From positions 4,216,001 to 4,280,000 of the forward strand of contig JAWZSP010000005.1 in assembly GCA_034401135.1 (NCBI GenBank): a stretch of DNA of 64,000 bases, in the 5' to 3' direction. Below are positions 1 through 11,106 of this stretch, piece by piece; position 1 is the first letter of the stretch; each line of letters opens with the position of its first letter. A program made the position numbers and the translations under genes. The stretch comes from Volutella citrinella (Eukaryota; Ascomycota; Sordariomycetes; Hypocreales; Nectriaceae). The notes beneath the pieces were generated by a model, which saw only the letters and a list, made by a program, of their open reading frames with translations, searched no databases and was not told where the DNA came from.

Positions 1-2219
1 ATCGTGAGTGCACCAAGCATGTTGGAGATCTGATTCTTGTTGGAGAAGTATTGGCTGCAGTAGCTGTTCACCAAGAAGCCTGCAACCGACATGAAAATCA
101 TGGCTGGCAGTTGCTTAAACTTTGATTGGTTAATGAGACAGAGACAGACCGTGAAACCCGCCACGGACAGGGAGTACCACTCCCGGCCAAGGGGCTTTTG
201 GCATCGGGTCGCACTCGTCGCGTTTGGATCCATCATCCCGTACAGGGATGCGCCGATGGTGATGCCGTATCCAAGGAAGAGGGTGTAGACCAGGGCGTGG
301 ACCATTCGCACGCTGCCGGCGACAAGCTTATAGCTTTGGAGCTCCAGAGAGCTGCAGAGGACCATATATCCAGGAAGGATCAGTGCAATGCTGCTTTGAG
401 CGAGTGCACTGAAACAAAACGTATTGCCCCCATTAATTGACCCGAAACCTCGCGCCAGAAAGGACGTGATGACGGAAGCAGTGACCTCGAACACGTGGGC
501 GTACAGCACGTTGCTCGGCGCGAAAATGAGCTGGAGGACCCCAAGTATTAATCCCAATAGGAAGGCCGGGGGCAGGTCTATCCAGCGACCCTCAAATGCG
601 AATGGCGCAACACACGCCGACGCCACTCCGTACATGAAAACCCGGAACCAGACATTGAACTTGGGTTTTCTCTCAACCACCTCGTCGAGGCGCTTGGTTG
701 CTTCCTCCACACCAAGTTTGTCATGCACGACGTCCTTGTAGATGTTATGAACGTCTCGCAGCTTTCCCAAGTCGATTCCTTGAACCACGCGGACGAGCTT
801 CACCTCGGTAGTGTGCGTCGATGTGTCGTCGAAGCTGCAAACCATGCAGTCTGGGAGGTATAGGTACTGGCTCTCAATCTCAAGCACTCGTGAGGACATG
901 GTCATGTACTCCTCGAGCCGGTGCGTGGGTGCACCAAACAACATAAGGGCCCTGCATAGCTTCAGGAGGTACTTGTGTCGCGAGATGATGCCCGCGATAT
1001 GAATGGTAATTCTGATTTGGTCGCGCTTCTTGGGCGGAGGCGTTGGCTCTCGCCTGATCTTATCCGCCCATTGTTCGGATATCTCGGCGGACGCGGGTAT
1101 GGTGAACATGGAGGATGACTTCATAAGCTCTGTTAGAGCCAAAGATGAACTAGACTTTTGTGATTTGTGGTATTTGAACAAACCGCTGGACGGTCGTAGC
1201 CGTGGAGACCTTGGGGGTGTCCCGTACGACGAAGTAGGTCGTGAGGTTGGTGGTGAGGAGCGGGGTGACAAGTGAGGAGTTCCTGGAGTAGTAGGCGTGT
1301 TAGTCCCGCTGGAGGCTGCTCCTCTGTCATCGTGATACAGCTTGAGAAGCGAAGAGAGGACGCCGCCGCGATATTTAGCGGGTCTGGGGATGTAGTCCTG
1401 GTCGTAGTCCTGATGCAGCACTGGCGTGACGGTGCCAGAAGTTATGCCGTGGGATCCGTGGGTGAATAAATCATTCTTCCCCCTCCTAGTGTGAGACCTG
1501 ACGAGGTTCTCCGCAACGGTGTGGTGTGTCCAGGGACCGGAATTGGCCTTGGACACCCGCTGTCGCAGCTGGGATGTGGCCGCATCGTCGATGACCGTGC
1601 TCTTGGGGTAAACATCCACCCCCCCGGCATCTAAGTCGTCGATCAAGGGCTGGAATGGTGGGTTTCCGAGGTCATCTGAGTTGCGTCGAGATCCTGGGGC
1701 GGAGTAGCTTCCGACGGAGACTGCCAAGCGATTCGCCCTCTTGCGAGCATCCGTCATTGACCTGAGCTGCCGCTGGGTGGCATGGGACTCTGCCAGGTCC
1801 GCCTTCTGTTGTTCCTCGGGGGCGTTATAGCTGGTATTGCGTCGGAGGGCAGGTCTCGGACGTTTTGGTGCCGAGGATTCGGGTGTAACAGGTGTGCTTG
1901 TTTCCACCACAAGGCGCGGCTGGTTATCAAGCCTGTGCAGCTCCTTTTCGGCGGAGAGGACCCGTGTCAAGGCGGCACTCAGCTCGTGAGGCTCCGGTAC
2001 ACCAGGAGGCAGCACTCCAGGGGCGAGCTTTGGGGAGGCCTTGGGAGATAGGACCACCTCATCACGGTCGCCGCTGTCAAAGTACAGAGGCCGTGGGGTA
2101 TCGCTGCTTTCATGCCAAATTACCCTCTTCTTTTCCTTGCGCGCTGGCGTCGGCACCTGGCTCGGACGGTTGCTCGGCTGGCCGCTTCCTTGGCCGCTAT
2201 CTGGCTGCTCGGCCGACAT
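1..2219 (-). CDS. ThrE/Prm10-type multispanning membrane protein (3'-truncated by window edge)
   Basis: One uninterrupted reading frame runs from an ATG at 2219 (MSAEQPDSGQGSG) to base 1, giving 739 visible residues; the C-terminus lies outside the window. The first ~400 residues are hydrophilic, Ser/Pro/Arg-rich and probably cytosolic. The membrane domain follows, opened by the ThrE signature (HRLEEYMTMSSRVLEIESQY, then LYLPDCMVCSF at about 1000-840) and several hydrophobic segments. This is the architecture of fungal pheromone-regulated membrane protein 10 and relatives (DUF1212/ThrE plus ThrE_2), distantly related to bacterial threonine/serine exporters. Transport of small amino acids, perhaps across the vacuolar or plasma membrane, is inferred from the family only. 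No intron is needed in the visible part. Confidence 0.9.
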   Translation of the reverse strand, partial: MSAEQPDSGQGSGQPSNRPSQVPTPARKEKKRVIWHESSDTPRPLYFDSGDRDEVVLSPKASPKLAPGVLPPGVPEPHELSAALTRVLSAEKELHRLDNQPRLVVETSTPVTPESSAPKRPRPALRRNTSYNAPEEQQKADLAESHATQRQLRSMTDARKRANRLAVSVGSYSAPGSRRNSDDLGNPPFQPLIDDLDAGGVDVYPKSTVIDDAATSQLRQRVSKANSGPWTHHTVAENLVRSHTRRGKNDLFTHGSHGITSGTVTPVLHQDYDQDYIPRPAKYRGGVLSSLLKLYHDDRGAASSGTNTPTTPGTPHLSPRSSPPTSRPTSSYGTPPRSPRLRPSSGLFKYHKSQKSSSSLALTELMKSSSMFTIPASAEISEQWADKIRREPTPPPKKRDQIRITIHIAGIISRHKYLLKLCRALMLFGAPTHRLEEYMTMSSRVLEIESQYLYLPDCMVCSFDDTSTHTTEVKLVRVVQGIDLGKLRDVHNIYKDVVHDKLGVEEATKRLDEVVERKPKFNVWFRVFMYGVASACVAPFAFEGRWIDLPPAFLLGLILGVLQLIFAPSNVLYAHVFEVTASVITSFLARGFGSINGGNTFCFSALAQSSIALILPGYMVLCSSLELQSYKLVAGSVRMVHALVYTLFLGYGITIGASLYGMMDPNATSATRCQKPLGREWYSLSVAGFTVCLCLINQSKFKQLPAMIFMSVAGFLVNSYCSQYFSNKNQISNMLGALT

Positions 2220-4886
2220 GATGACCGACGTGCAACGTTATGCGAGGCTCAGAGACTTGAAGTCGATGGGCGTGAGGCTGAGGGAAGCAATTGAAAGACA
2301 GAGGTGTTCAAAATCGGGGTGTGAAGCAATGAGGACGGGGTAGACAGGTCTGAAGAAGGCGCCCCGAGACCTTGTCTCTTAGGTCTTTGCTCGGGTCGAG
2401 CTCAAGGGGTGAGATGAAAGATGGATTCCTCATGGCGAGCAGCTTGCGGAGAAGGGGGATGATGAGCATTTGTCTTGGGCAGAGTAGACTGGGGCAAAAA
2501 CAAAACTGGGCCTTGGCTGGCGACCTTGAGCTGCTTGGCTTTGGTCGCTGAGTCGAAGTAGGGGGCGACGATAAGAAACGGTGGGTGGGGCGCCGAAAGA
2601 CGCCCGAGACTGCATGCCGGACGAAGGTGTAGACGGGGTGATGTCGAGCTAGTCAAGCACATCATATCCCGTTAGGTTGAAAGTAGTGACGGTCGGACGG
2701 CGTGGCCTCGACGAGAGGCTTCGCGAAGCAGAACATATTGCATCGGGGCGGGGCCTTCCGGCGGCCGCAAGCCACCCATGCATATGCAGTGATGTGATAT
2801 CGAGTCCATGATAACCTTCAATGGCACTGTTTTTTCTTGGGGGGTTTTTTTTTGCCGGTGCTTCTGCCGTCGAGTGCCGCTCGGTACGATGCAGATGACA
2901 AGAGGCACCAGCGACGGGGCCTGTATTCGTATCTGGCATTGGCTCGCATATAGCGGCGACAAGGTTCTGAGTATTGGGTCTATGGTTCTTGGGTGTCTCG
3001 TACGGAGGACAGTGGCCGCTGGGGCGGGTGTGGATGAAGAAGCCAGAGTGCGTGCGTATAAGTGGGAGAGGGAGTGTCATGAGCAAAAAGTGGAGGTGAA
3101 AGAGAAAGAGAGGAAAGCAGTGTTCTGTTTGGCCCAGTCGTTCAAGGCCTGTGGTGATCTGATGGCAACACGGCCTGCCCGTCTGGCCAATTGTCTTCTG
3201 TGACTCATGCTGGTTCTGTCGATGAAAAGCTTGGCTCGGCTGAGATGGGTTTTACTCAGGATTACCACTGACTAGCTGCCTTAGCTATCTGACTTGGTGT
3301 GTGGTGTGTGAGTATTCTTAGATTCCTGGGTCGCAGGTGGCACCTTCCTTCAGCCGCCACGACAGATAGGCGTCGATTGCGTTGCGGCTCTCAGTGTTGT
3401 GGTAGGATAGGCAGGGGCAACCCTCCACATCGGTCCTGCCACCACCCACCAAGTCCCCAACAGTTCAGCCCTCCAGGCCTTCCGACTGTCCATCCACTAT
3501 CGCACCCACGTGCATGGCGTCGCCGGACACTGCGCACAGGGCAGCATGCTGCGCTGTGCCGCACCTGCAGGCTCCCGGAGGCGCTAGAGCTTCCAGATGG
3601 CGCTGTACCTTGGCGTTGTGGTGCCGAAGTCCACCCACTAGCACTTGGCAGCCTTCCTTCCATGATCCCTTGCAGCTCGCCACCGCCAGGGCATGCATCA
3701 TGTATGAGTGTGAGCCAGCACGGCATCTCTGCAGCAGATTTCGCTGACGCCGATCGGCACCTGTTCGTCAGGTCGCAGCAGTGATCGATGCCGCAAGCCC
3801 TATCAGATCCCGCCGCCAAGCGAGGATCTGCTTTTCAACATCTGATGCCCAGGGCCGACGCGTCACTCTGGTGCCGGCGTCGGATGCCACCCCTACGAGT
3901 ACGAGGCCAATAGTCACTTGGCAAGCCGCTGGTTATCTAGGCGATAGATCTGTTACCACAATGTTGGTGATAATGGAAAAAGGGAACCACAACAAAACCT
4001 GCCTTCACATGCAAGGCGACAGCTCATCAGACTAACCGACGGCGCAAGCTCTTCCCGGGCCGGAGCCGCCGAACGCCCTGAGCTATCCACCGTCAACACT
4101 AAAATAGACGGCATCCCAGCTGCTTCGAGAAACCCGAAGCGCCATCTCCCGGCACAGTGGATCCTCAGGCGGCGACTAGCATCGCGGAATACTGGGTTGG
4201 GCTAGAAGCATTTGGGCAAACAGGCTCAGAACGATCAAAGCGGCGTCGGTGAATCATGAAAAGCCCACTCTTGCCACTATTTGTTTGCCGTCCAGACAAG
4301 GGTCGCTTCGAAAAGCTTGTTGAATGCTTAGCTGATTGATCATATAATAGATAGACGGCGCGCAATCTCGTGTCAACTTCGTGCCCATGAACTATGCTGT
4401 GGGTGGCCAGGGCATCAAGGAGGACGGACCTCCTCGGTCTGGACGGGCATTCAATTCTATGGGCCCGGCCCTCTCCTTTTTTATAAAGTTGGGCACCATT
4501 AGGTTGCCGTTCATCTCGGACGAACCATTGCCGCTTTCTAGATTGTGTTTGATGAGTTTTCCGCCAGGGGTGGCGAGGAGAACGACGCTGCGTAAGCATC
4601 TTCGTTTCTGCGATGTCGAGACGAGGCGCGCTAGCAGAGCCAAATGGTCGAGAGCCCACAGTAAAAATTCGTTGGTGGTGCCCATCCACAACACAATCTG
4701 ACCTGCATCAACACGCAATCGTCACGTACGACTTACCGTATTGCACCGTATCTTTCCAACGCCACCCCAACCGTTCCGTACGCTCCATCTCAGCCGGGCT
4801 TCCCCACTTTGCTCCGGCTCCGTGTCCGTGTCCGTGACCCTGTCTGCTGGCTCTCAGCATCCTAATCGCGTCCTCACCAGCCGAAG
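2220..4886. other. Gene-free stretch, 2.7 kb
   Basis: This stretch separates two genes that diverge from it, so it should contain both promoters. I see no convincing coding region. Short open frames on both strands, including one of 174 codons on the minus strand at 4165-4689, have biased composition and no recognisable domain. Short T-runs lie near 2830-2850. Just before the downstream gene is a short direct repeat of the hexamer tccgtg (about 4820-4838). Confidence 0.5.
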
Positions 4887-5997
4887 ATGGCCTCGCAACA
4901 ACACCGCGACGTCGGCCGCCCCGGCCGCATCGTCCCCATGCGCGTCATCGTCTGCGGCGTCCAGCGGACAGGGACTCTCAGTATGTCTCCCTTCCCGCAT
5001 CTCCTCCGTCGTGTCGACGTGCATTGTCCGGTCGCGTAAAACCCCCGCCGTCGCCCCCCTGATGAGCACACAAGCGCCGTGCCGTCTCACGCAACTCCTT
5101 CGGCGCCGCCCATCTCCACTCTGGCGGCGCCGGTTCACATGGCACCCCGTCCCCCTCTTGCCGTGGTCTGCCCCGTAAATCCCGGCTAACTGGGTCTCTC
5201 CTCCGGCAGGCATCCGGAGCGCCCTCCGGCAGCTCGGCTTCCATGACTGCTACCACATGCACACGCTGTTCGACAGCCCCACGCATGGGTCGCAGTGGGC
5301 GCAGGCCCTTGAGGCCAAGTACGCCGGCCGTGGGACCATGACGCGAGAGGATTGGGATAGTCTCCTCGGCGACTGCCAGGCCGTGTGCGACATCCCGGCC
5401 GCCTTCTTCGGCGCTGAGCTGGCCGAGCTGTACCCAGAAGCCAAGGTCGTCATCCTCAACCGCGACCCGCAGCAATGGTACGACAGCGTGCTCAACAGCA
5501 TCTATCTCGCCATGAAGCCCCGTGCCCTCAGCACCATCGCCCAGACGCTCTACTGCGCCACCTTTGACGGCGACTTCCGCAGCTTCTTCACTTACATCAA
5601 GACACTGCGCGCCACCGTCTTCACCTACGACCACGGCGAGGAGAAGGACAAGGCGCTGGCCTGGTACAAGGGCCAGTACGACGAGTTCCGCGCCCGCATC
5701 CCCGAGGACCGGCGCATCGAGTACACCATCAAGGACGGGTGGAAGCCGCTCTGCGACCACCTCGGCGTGCCGGTCCCCATGGTCGCCGACGAGTCGACGG
5801 GCGAGCTGGTCGAAGCGCCTTTCCCGCGACTCAACGACCGCGGGTCCCTGGTCGACTTTGTGGGCAAGACGAGGAAGGCCAGCCTCGAGCGGGCCAACAG
5901 GAACGTCCTGGCTGGCCTCGGCAGGCTGGCCCTGACCGGAGTCGTGGGCTACGCAGGCTATCTGATGTGGCGAACCAGGCTGGGTGGCAGGTTGTAA
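4887..5997 (+). CDS. Sulfotransferase-fold P-loop protein, membrane-anchored
   Basis: Two exons, 4887-4980 and 5210-5997, give 293 residues. The intron starts GTATGT and ends CTAAC..CGGCAG; it joins the P-loop coding sequence so that GVQRTGTLS runs on into IRSALRQLGF. The N-terminal VQRTGT is the 5'-phosphosulfate-binding loop of sulfotransferase-like proteins. VVILNRDPQQWYDSVL (about residue 105) has the R-x-P-x-x-W-x-x-S pattern of the 3'-phosphate-binding site. This fits the fungal Sulfotransfer_4-type family, whose substrates are mostly unknown. The last 25 residues form a hydrophobic helix ending in basic residues, which suggests a tail anchor. The 229-nt intron is long for this window. 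An enzymatic role in sulfonation is family inference. Confidence 0.85.
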
Positions 5998-8900
5998 GCC
6001 GCAGTGTATTTCAGTCTAGCAGAGGACACTTTTGAGCAATTTATGTTGTTTTAGTCGGCCTGGTGTCAATTCATGATCAATGATCAAAAATAAGATTTAC
6101 TTGGAAGCTTTTGAGGGCATCTGTCAAATGTCAATTGTGACTCTTACTAGACTAACACTGTGGTTGGGATGTTGGGTATCACATCGACTGTGGTTTGAGC
6201 TGTGGTTTCTATTGTGTATGTACGAGGATGGGGGCTGGGGGCTTGTCGAGTTATCTTCCGTAAGCCTTTGAGGAAATATTCTGAGGAAACCATGGCATTG
6301 CAACCAGTCGCCCAAGACGAGTGGGCTTCAAATACCTATGTCTATCAGTGTAATTTTGGCTCTGGCTGAGCTATTGCTGCAGCCAAGACGCTGATTATCG
6401 ATCTGTCGTGGTATCGCAATAGTTTCTCTATTATCTGAACATGGGGAATGCATGTTATATTTGCCCATTGATCTGTCTTCTCTATTTGTATGACATGTGT
6501 GGTGTTCACCTGACATACAAGGACTGGCCTCAACAAACTCGTCAATGAAGGACACAGCAGCTCTCCTCCTCCTCCTCCTAGTCAACGTTATCCCTAAAAA
6601 GCCCAACCCTAGCCAGTCCGATACTAATAGACGTATCTTCTTGTCCAGCTTCCCGGAGAACGTGTGTAACCGTTGACAGACCAACCGAGTTGATTTGGAG
6701 AGCATGGGTAGGGGAGGTAATTACTGGCTCGATTGATCCGTTACACCGACTACCAGAAAGTAGAATATTACAATTTTCGCCCCTGTTTCTCAACTACCAT
6801 ACTGAATACCCGAAACTTGTAGTCAATTTGCCGTGAGAGAGAAGTGTTCTCGTCCCCTGTGCTGACTTCCTGACTTACACGTAGTCTCGTGATGCAATAC
6901 TATTATAAAGGGGAATTGGGAATGACAAAAATAGAGACAACCAGGCCTGATTCAATCTCGTTCCCAATCTCCGCCTGCACCCCGTGACACCCCATGCCTG
7001 GAAGCCAGCTGATCGACTCGTTTCTTCTGTTAGCCGAGCCCTGCCAGGCTCATCTCATCTCGGCTCCCGCACGATTCCTGCAGGCATCAAATCATGACTG
7101 CTGTGACTGGGGAGCGGCCGACGAGCCAAGCACTTTGGCTCATGAGCATGACGAAGATGTGACTGGACTTTGTGGGAATACCACAAGATTGTGAGCGTGC
7201 AATTGGTTGGCTGGAGGCTCAAGACTTCGGTCTTTTCGTACTCCTTCGCTGCATAGGTGCCCTGGTCTGAAGATATCTGACACATTGGGTCCAGACATTT
7301 ACACACACTTTTTTTCATCATTTTCAATGTTAGCAGGGATCCTTGAACGACAGGCGCCACGCCTTAGGATCATGATTTCAGGGGCTGTTTGCATTTTGCT
7401 CGACATCCCTCGCCCTTACCCCCCCTGCTCCGTGGGCGGTGTCTACATCGACCAAGGGTTACAAGCCAGCATTGCGCCCCCAACCCCAATCCCAATCCCA
7501 ATCGCTAGGAATTTACAAAAACAAAAAAAGGGCATTGATTATGACGAGCGACCCATTGGCGGTGTCGCAAAGCCGCACAATTCTCGTCAGCAGGTGCAGT
7601 CGGCGGAGCTAACCCCCACGCGCTGGGACTCCACGTGAGCGCCATGGGCTGCGCGACCGGGTTCTTGTTTCCCAGCGGCCCGGGCTTCTGGTCTTTGGAC
7701 CAGCCAGCGTGGTTGCCACTGTCATCACTGCTTGTGTTTCCCATTGACGCACCACAGGAAACGATTGGAAGCCGGCGGTGCACACCCCGCTGTCACAGCA
7801 CACGGGCGAGCCGAATCAACCGTCTGGCGGCTCCGGCCTTGCCGTTCAGTCACATCATCACCCGGTGTTCTGACGGTGAAGAGTCAGCCAGTCGGCAGCA
7901 GTCAGACATGCTCGTTACGCGCTCGAGCCGTCACATCATGATGTCGCCAGGTCCGTATCATCATATCATCACTGGGTGTCTTTGTGACCAGCTCCGTCAT
8001 CTCTGCCAAGCAACGGCTGCCAATCTGACTCCACAGACTGTAACACAATGTGGTGATGTTGTCAATGGGATGCTCCGGCGAGAAGACAGCCTTTTGCAGG
8101 CAAAGTAATTTCCACAGCCGGGCTAAATGTGCGACCTCGCTGAGCATCAATGCCCAATTCGCCTCGCCAAACGGGATGGCCCAAGGATAGCCTTGTTGCT
8201 TGCCTTGCTGAGGTAACACGGCGCCGTCCTTTGCCTCGTTCGTGCCCCTTGGCTCGCCTTGCCAGGGCTCTCTATCCGGCGGTATGTGCTGCCCGTGTCC
8301 GCTGCTGTGTCCTGTATGCACTGCGCAATGCAGCGCATCACCGCACAGCGCGTATCCATCCGCAAGCACTCGCACTTGTTTGCTAACCGCCGTTGGCCAT
8401 GCAGTAGAGAGAGATGCAAGGTCTTGGCTGGGACCCAGTTTCATGGCTCACGGCGCCGGGCCAAGACACCTCCTGCGACCTTCTGCCATCATCTCTGACG
8501 TTGCACAGCACAGACGGTCCTCAATCCGCTCTCCGCGATTGGGCCCGTCGTCTTTTCGCTGATAGATCCTGGCGTCGACCATTGCCCGTCTAGGCGCTAG
8601 GCTGTGGCACTGCTGCGTGGGGGTTCGCTCTCCTTTGCGCTACCGAGACAGTGTCCAGGTCGTCCTGGCTTGCCTGGGTCTCTTTGGCCATGTCTGCCAA
8701 GTCTAGCTGGAGGCGGCGTACTTGTGCGTGTGTGTGTGTGTCAGGGGAGACAGCCCTGGAGGGGAATCTGCCTGCGCCCCTTCCCGACGTAGCCAATGCG
8801 GTGCCAAAGCAGCACCAATCCAGTACTAAGGCATGTAGTACCTACTAGAGGTACCTTCGTGAATGTTCAGCCCCCGGACCCCCAGAGCAGCCCAGCAAGT

Positions 8901-10137
8901 GCCCCAAGTCCTGGCGGCTGATCAGGAGCAGCTGGCCAATCCCATCACTGTGCTGCGCACCAGCACCCAGAATCGATGGTACCTGCCTCAGCGCTACGAG
9001 GAGGAGGGCAACCACGAAGGCAGTTATCAGAATCTGGTCGATTCCCACCCTCCCCGGCCTCATCCCCATCCCTCCTCTTTCCCCGACCTTGGCCGTCTAG
9101 CCTCTGCAGGACGACCGTATCCTGCTGCTACTGCTGCTGCTTGTTACCAACTCGGTAATGACCACCACCACCGATGCCACTCCGCGCTCCTTTTGGTCGA
9201 CGTACATACTTACACGGAAATGTAACACCGGTCCGCGGCAGCCAACCAGCACTCTTTGGCACAGATACTACAACGCGGTGCCTCGATTAGCTGCTGGACT
9301 AGTCGTACTAGTAGCATGATAATTCAGGTGGCTGCTATACCTGCCCTAGACGACGTATTGCCCTCTACAAGCAATCCTCATGAGCAATACCAACGACTTG
9401 GGCCTGTGACTGGCTGCCTCACGCCACCCCGGCAAGCTGTGGCGGACTACAATCCGCCCGGGGCGCTGGCACAATTACGATCCCCTTCTGTTCGCTGGTC
9501 TTCGTTGTTGTCTCTTTGCGCCTTCTCGTCCCTGCCCCTCTCCTCTTCTCTCACCTCTGTCGGACGAGGCCCGCCCTTCTACATAATACCCCCCCAGCGG
9601 CTCTCGGCCAGCCGGAGACAGACAAGACAGACGGACAAGGACCCCCAGGATCGAGACTCGATGCATGCATCAGCCTGGCCTCTGTGGTACGGTGCTGCTG
9701 CTGCTGCATAGCCAGCCCACGCGTGGGTCCCCATATCCATATTCATGGGCGCCCCATGAACACAACCCCCACGCTGCTCGTGTGAGAGACCATCTGCCGA
9801 GACACGACACCGCTTGTGTGCGAAGCTTTGGTCCGCGCAAGCCTCATGACATTGCCGCCGCCTCCTTTTGACCTACCCCCGGGTTTGTTTCGCCCAGTCG
9901 TTGGCTGCAAATGGGCCAGCTGACACTTGCTCCCGTCGACGAGGCTCCCGTCCACCTTATCTTTTTCGGGTTGTTTGTCGACTCAGCAGACCTGCTCCAC
10001 GCCGCCCCATCCTATGCTCTCGGCGTCGTATAAGACGCCCGCCCTCCTCCTTCTCTCCTTCTCCTCCTTCCCAAGCATACTCGCGTCCCTTTTTCGCTGC
10101 ATCGTTCACTTTTATTTGATTTTTACTCATTTTTTCA
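5998..10137. other. Gene-free stretch, 4.1 kb
   Basis: This is the longest gene-free stretch in the window, between two plus-strand genes. Open frames are short and lack recognisable domains. It holds simple-sequence patches: (CTC)n near 6555-6580, a CCCAAT hexamer array with three CCAAT pentamers at 7485-7502, (GT)n near 8725-8742, and CTG/CTA triplets near 9123-9145 and 9690-9710. A TATAAAG-like element at about 6904 has no gene behind it. The last ~120 bases are strongly pyrimidine-rich on the plus strand and belong to the promoter and leader of the downstream aldolase gene. Confidence 0.5.
10029..10137 (+). promoter_or_regulatory. TATA-like element and pyrimidine-rich leader of the aldolase gene
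   Basis: TATAAGA occurs at 10029-10035, about 105 bases before the first ATG. It is followed by a CT-rich tract (10036-10135: ccctcctccttctctccttc and similar). CT-rich tracts just upstream of the start are common in strongly expressed filamentous-fungal genes. The assignment is by position and composition only. Confidence 0.45.
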
Positions 10138-11106
10138 ATGCCTGCTGCGACGCTTGTCACTCCCACCATGAACTCAGCAAAGCAACAACATCTACGTCTC
10201 AAGGATGGCGTCTACGTCCCTACCATCGCCTTCTTTACCCCTGGCGACCATATTGACGCCGCGGCTCTAGAAAAGCACATCATCAAGCTCATCAACTCGA
10301 ATGTGGCTGGCATTGTCGTCCACGGGTCCAACGGCGAGTGTGCGCACCTTTCCCACTCCGAACGGGCAGCCATCATCCGCATCGCCCGCGACACCATCGT
10401 CCATGAGGCCACTGAATCAAGGATCCCCCTCATCGCCGGCTGCGGCGCCCAGAGCACCCGTGAGACTACAGAGCTATGTGAGGATGCTCACAAGGCCGGA
10501 GCCACACATGCCCTCGTCCTACCCCCCAGCTACTACGGCGGTCTGCTGCCGGACGATCTCATAATCCAGCACTTCTATGAGGTGGCCGACAAGAGCCCCA
10601 TCCCGCTGCTTGTCTACAACTTCCCTGGAGCCGCCGCGGGGCGTGATCTCAACTCGGACGTCATCCTCCAGATCGCCAAGCACCCCAACGTGGTGGGCGT
10701 GAAGCTGACCTGCGGAAACACGGGCAAGCTGGCACGCATCGTGGCCGACTGCCCCGAGGGCTTCTTCGTCGCTGGCGGCAGCGCCGACTTCATCCTCCAG
10801 GGTCACGCCGTCGGCGCCAATGGCACAATCTCCGGCCTCGCCAACCTTTGCCCCAAGGCGTGCGTCCGCATCACCGAGCTGGCCAACGAGGGCCTCTGGA
10901 AGGAGGCCAGGGCCCTGCAGGCAATGGTCGCAAAGGCCGACTGGACGGCCATCAAGACAGGCTTCGTCGGTGTCAAGGCGGCGCTGGACCACTTCGCTGG
11001 CTACGGCGGCGTGCCGCGTCGACCATGCGTGGCCCCGACTCCCAAGGAGCTGGACACCATCCTTCGAGGCTTCCAGGACATTATGGATCTCGAGGCGGCA
11101 ATGTAA
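10138..11106 (+). CDS. DapA/DHDPS-superfamily class I aldolase
   Basis: An intronless 322-codon gene. The product is a TIM-barrel aldolase of the dihydrodipicolinate synthase / N-acetylneuraminate lyase superfamily. HGSNGE (residues 62-67) is the substrate-carboxylate loop, Tyr160 in LLVYNFPG is the conserved catalytic tyrosine, and Lys189 in VVGVKLTCGN is the Schiff-base lysine. Fungi make lysine by the alpha-aminoadipate route, so a true DHDPS role is unlikely. Candidates are 4-hydroxy-2-oxoglutarate aldolase or a 2-keto-3-deoxy sugar-acid aldolase of sugar-acid catabolism; the sequence alone does not decide. The first ATG is at 10138, but the in-frame ATG at codon 11 (10168, context cccaccATGa) is a better initiation context. 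Confidence 0.9.
   Translation: MPAATLVTPTMNSAKQQHLRLKDGVYVPTIAFFTPGDHIDAAALEKHIIKLINSNVAGIVVHGSNGECAHLSHSERAAIIRIARDTIVHEATESRIPLIAGCGAQSTRETTELCEDAHKAGATHALVLPPSYYGGLLPDDLIIQHFYEVADKSPIPLLVYNFPGAAAGRDLNSDVILQIAKHPNVVGVKLTCGNTGKLARIVADCPEGFFVAGGSADFILQGHAVGANGTISGLANLCPKACVRITELANEGLWKEARALQAMVAKADWTAIKTGFVGVKAALDHFAGYGGVPRRPCVAPTPKELDTILRGFQDIMDLEAAM

Noticed and set aside
4165..4689. 174-codon minus-strand open frame upstream of the sulfotransferase-like gene
   Set aside because: Arg/Ser/Pro-rich without recognisable feature; overlaps equally long frames in other phases, so likely chance.
7902..8444. 180-codon minus-strand open frame in the 4.1-kb gene-free stretch
   Set aside because: No domain or signal peptide and no consistent codon pattern; overlapping frames are equally open.
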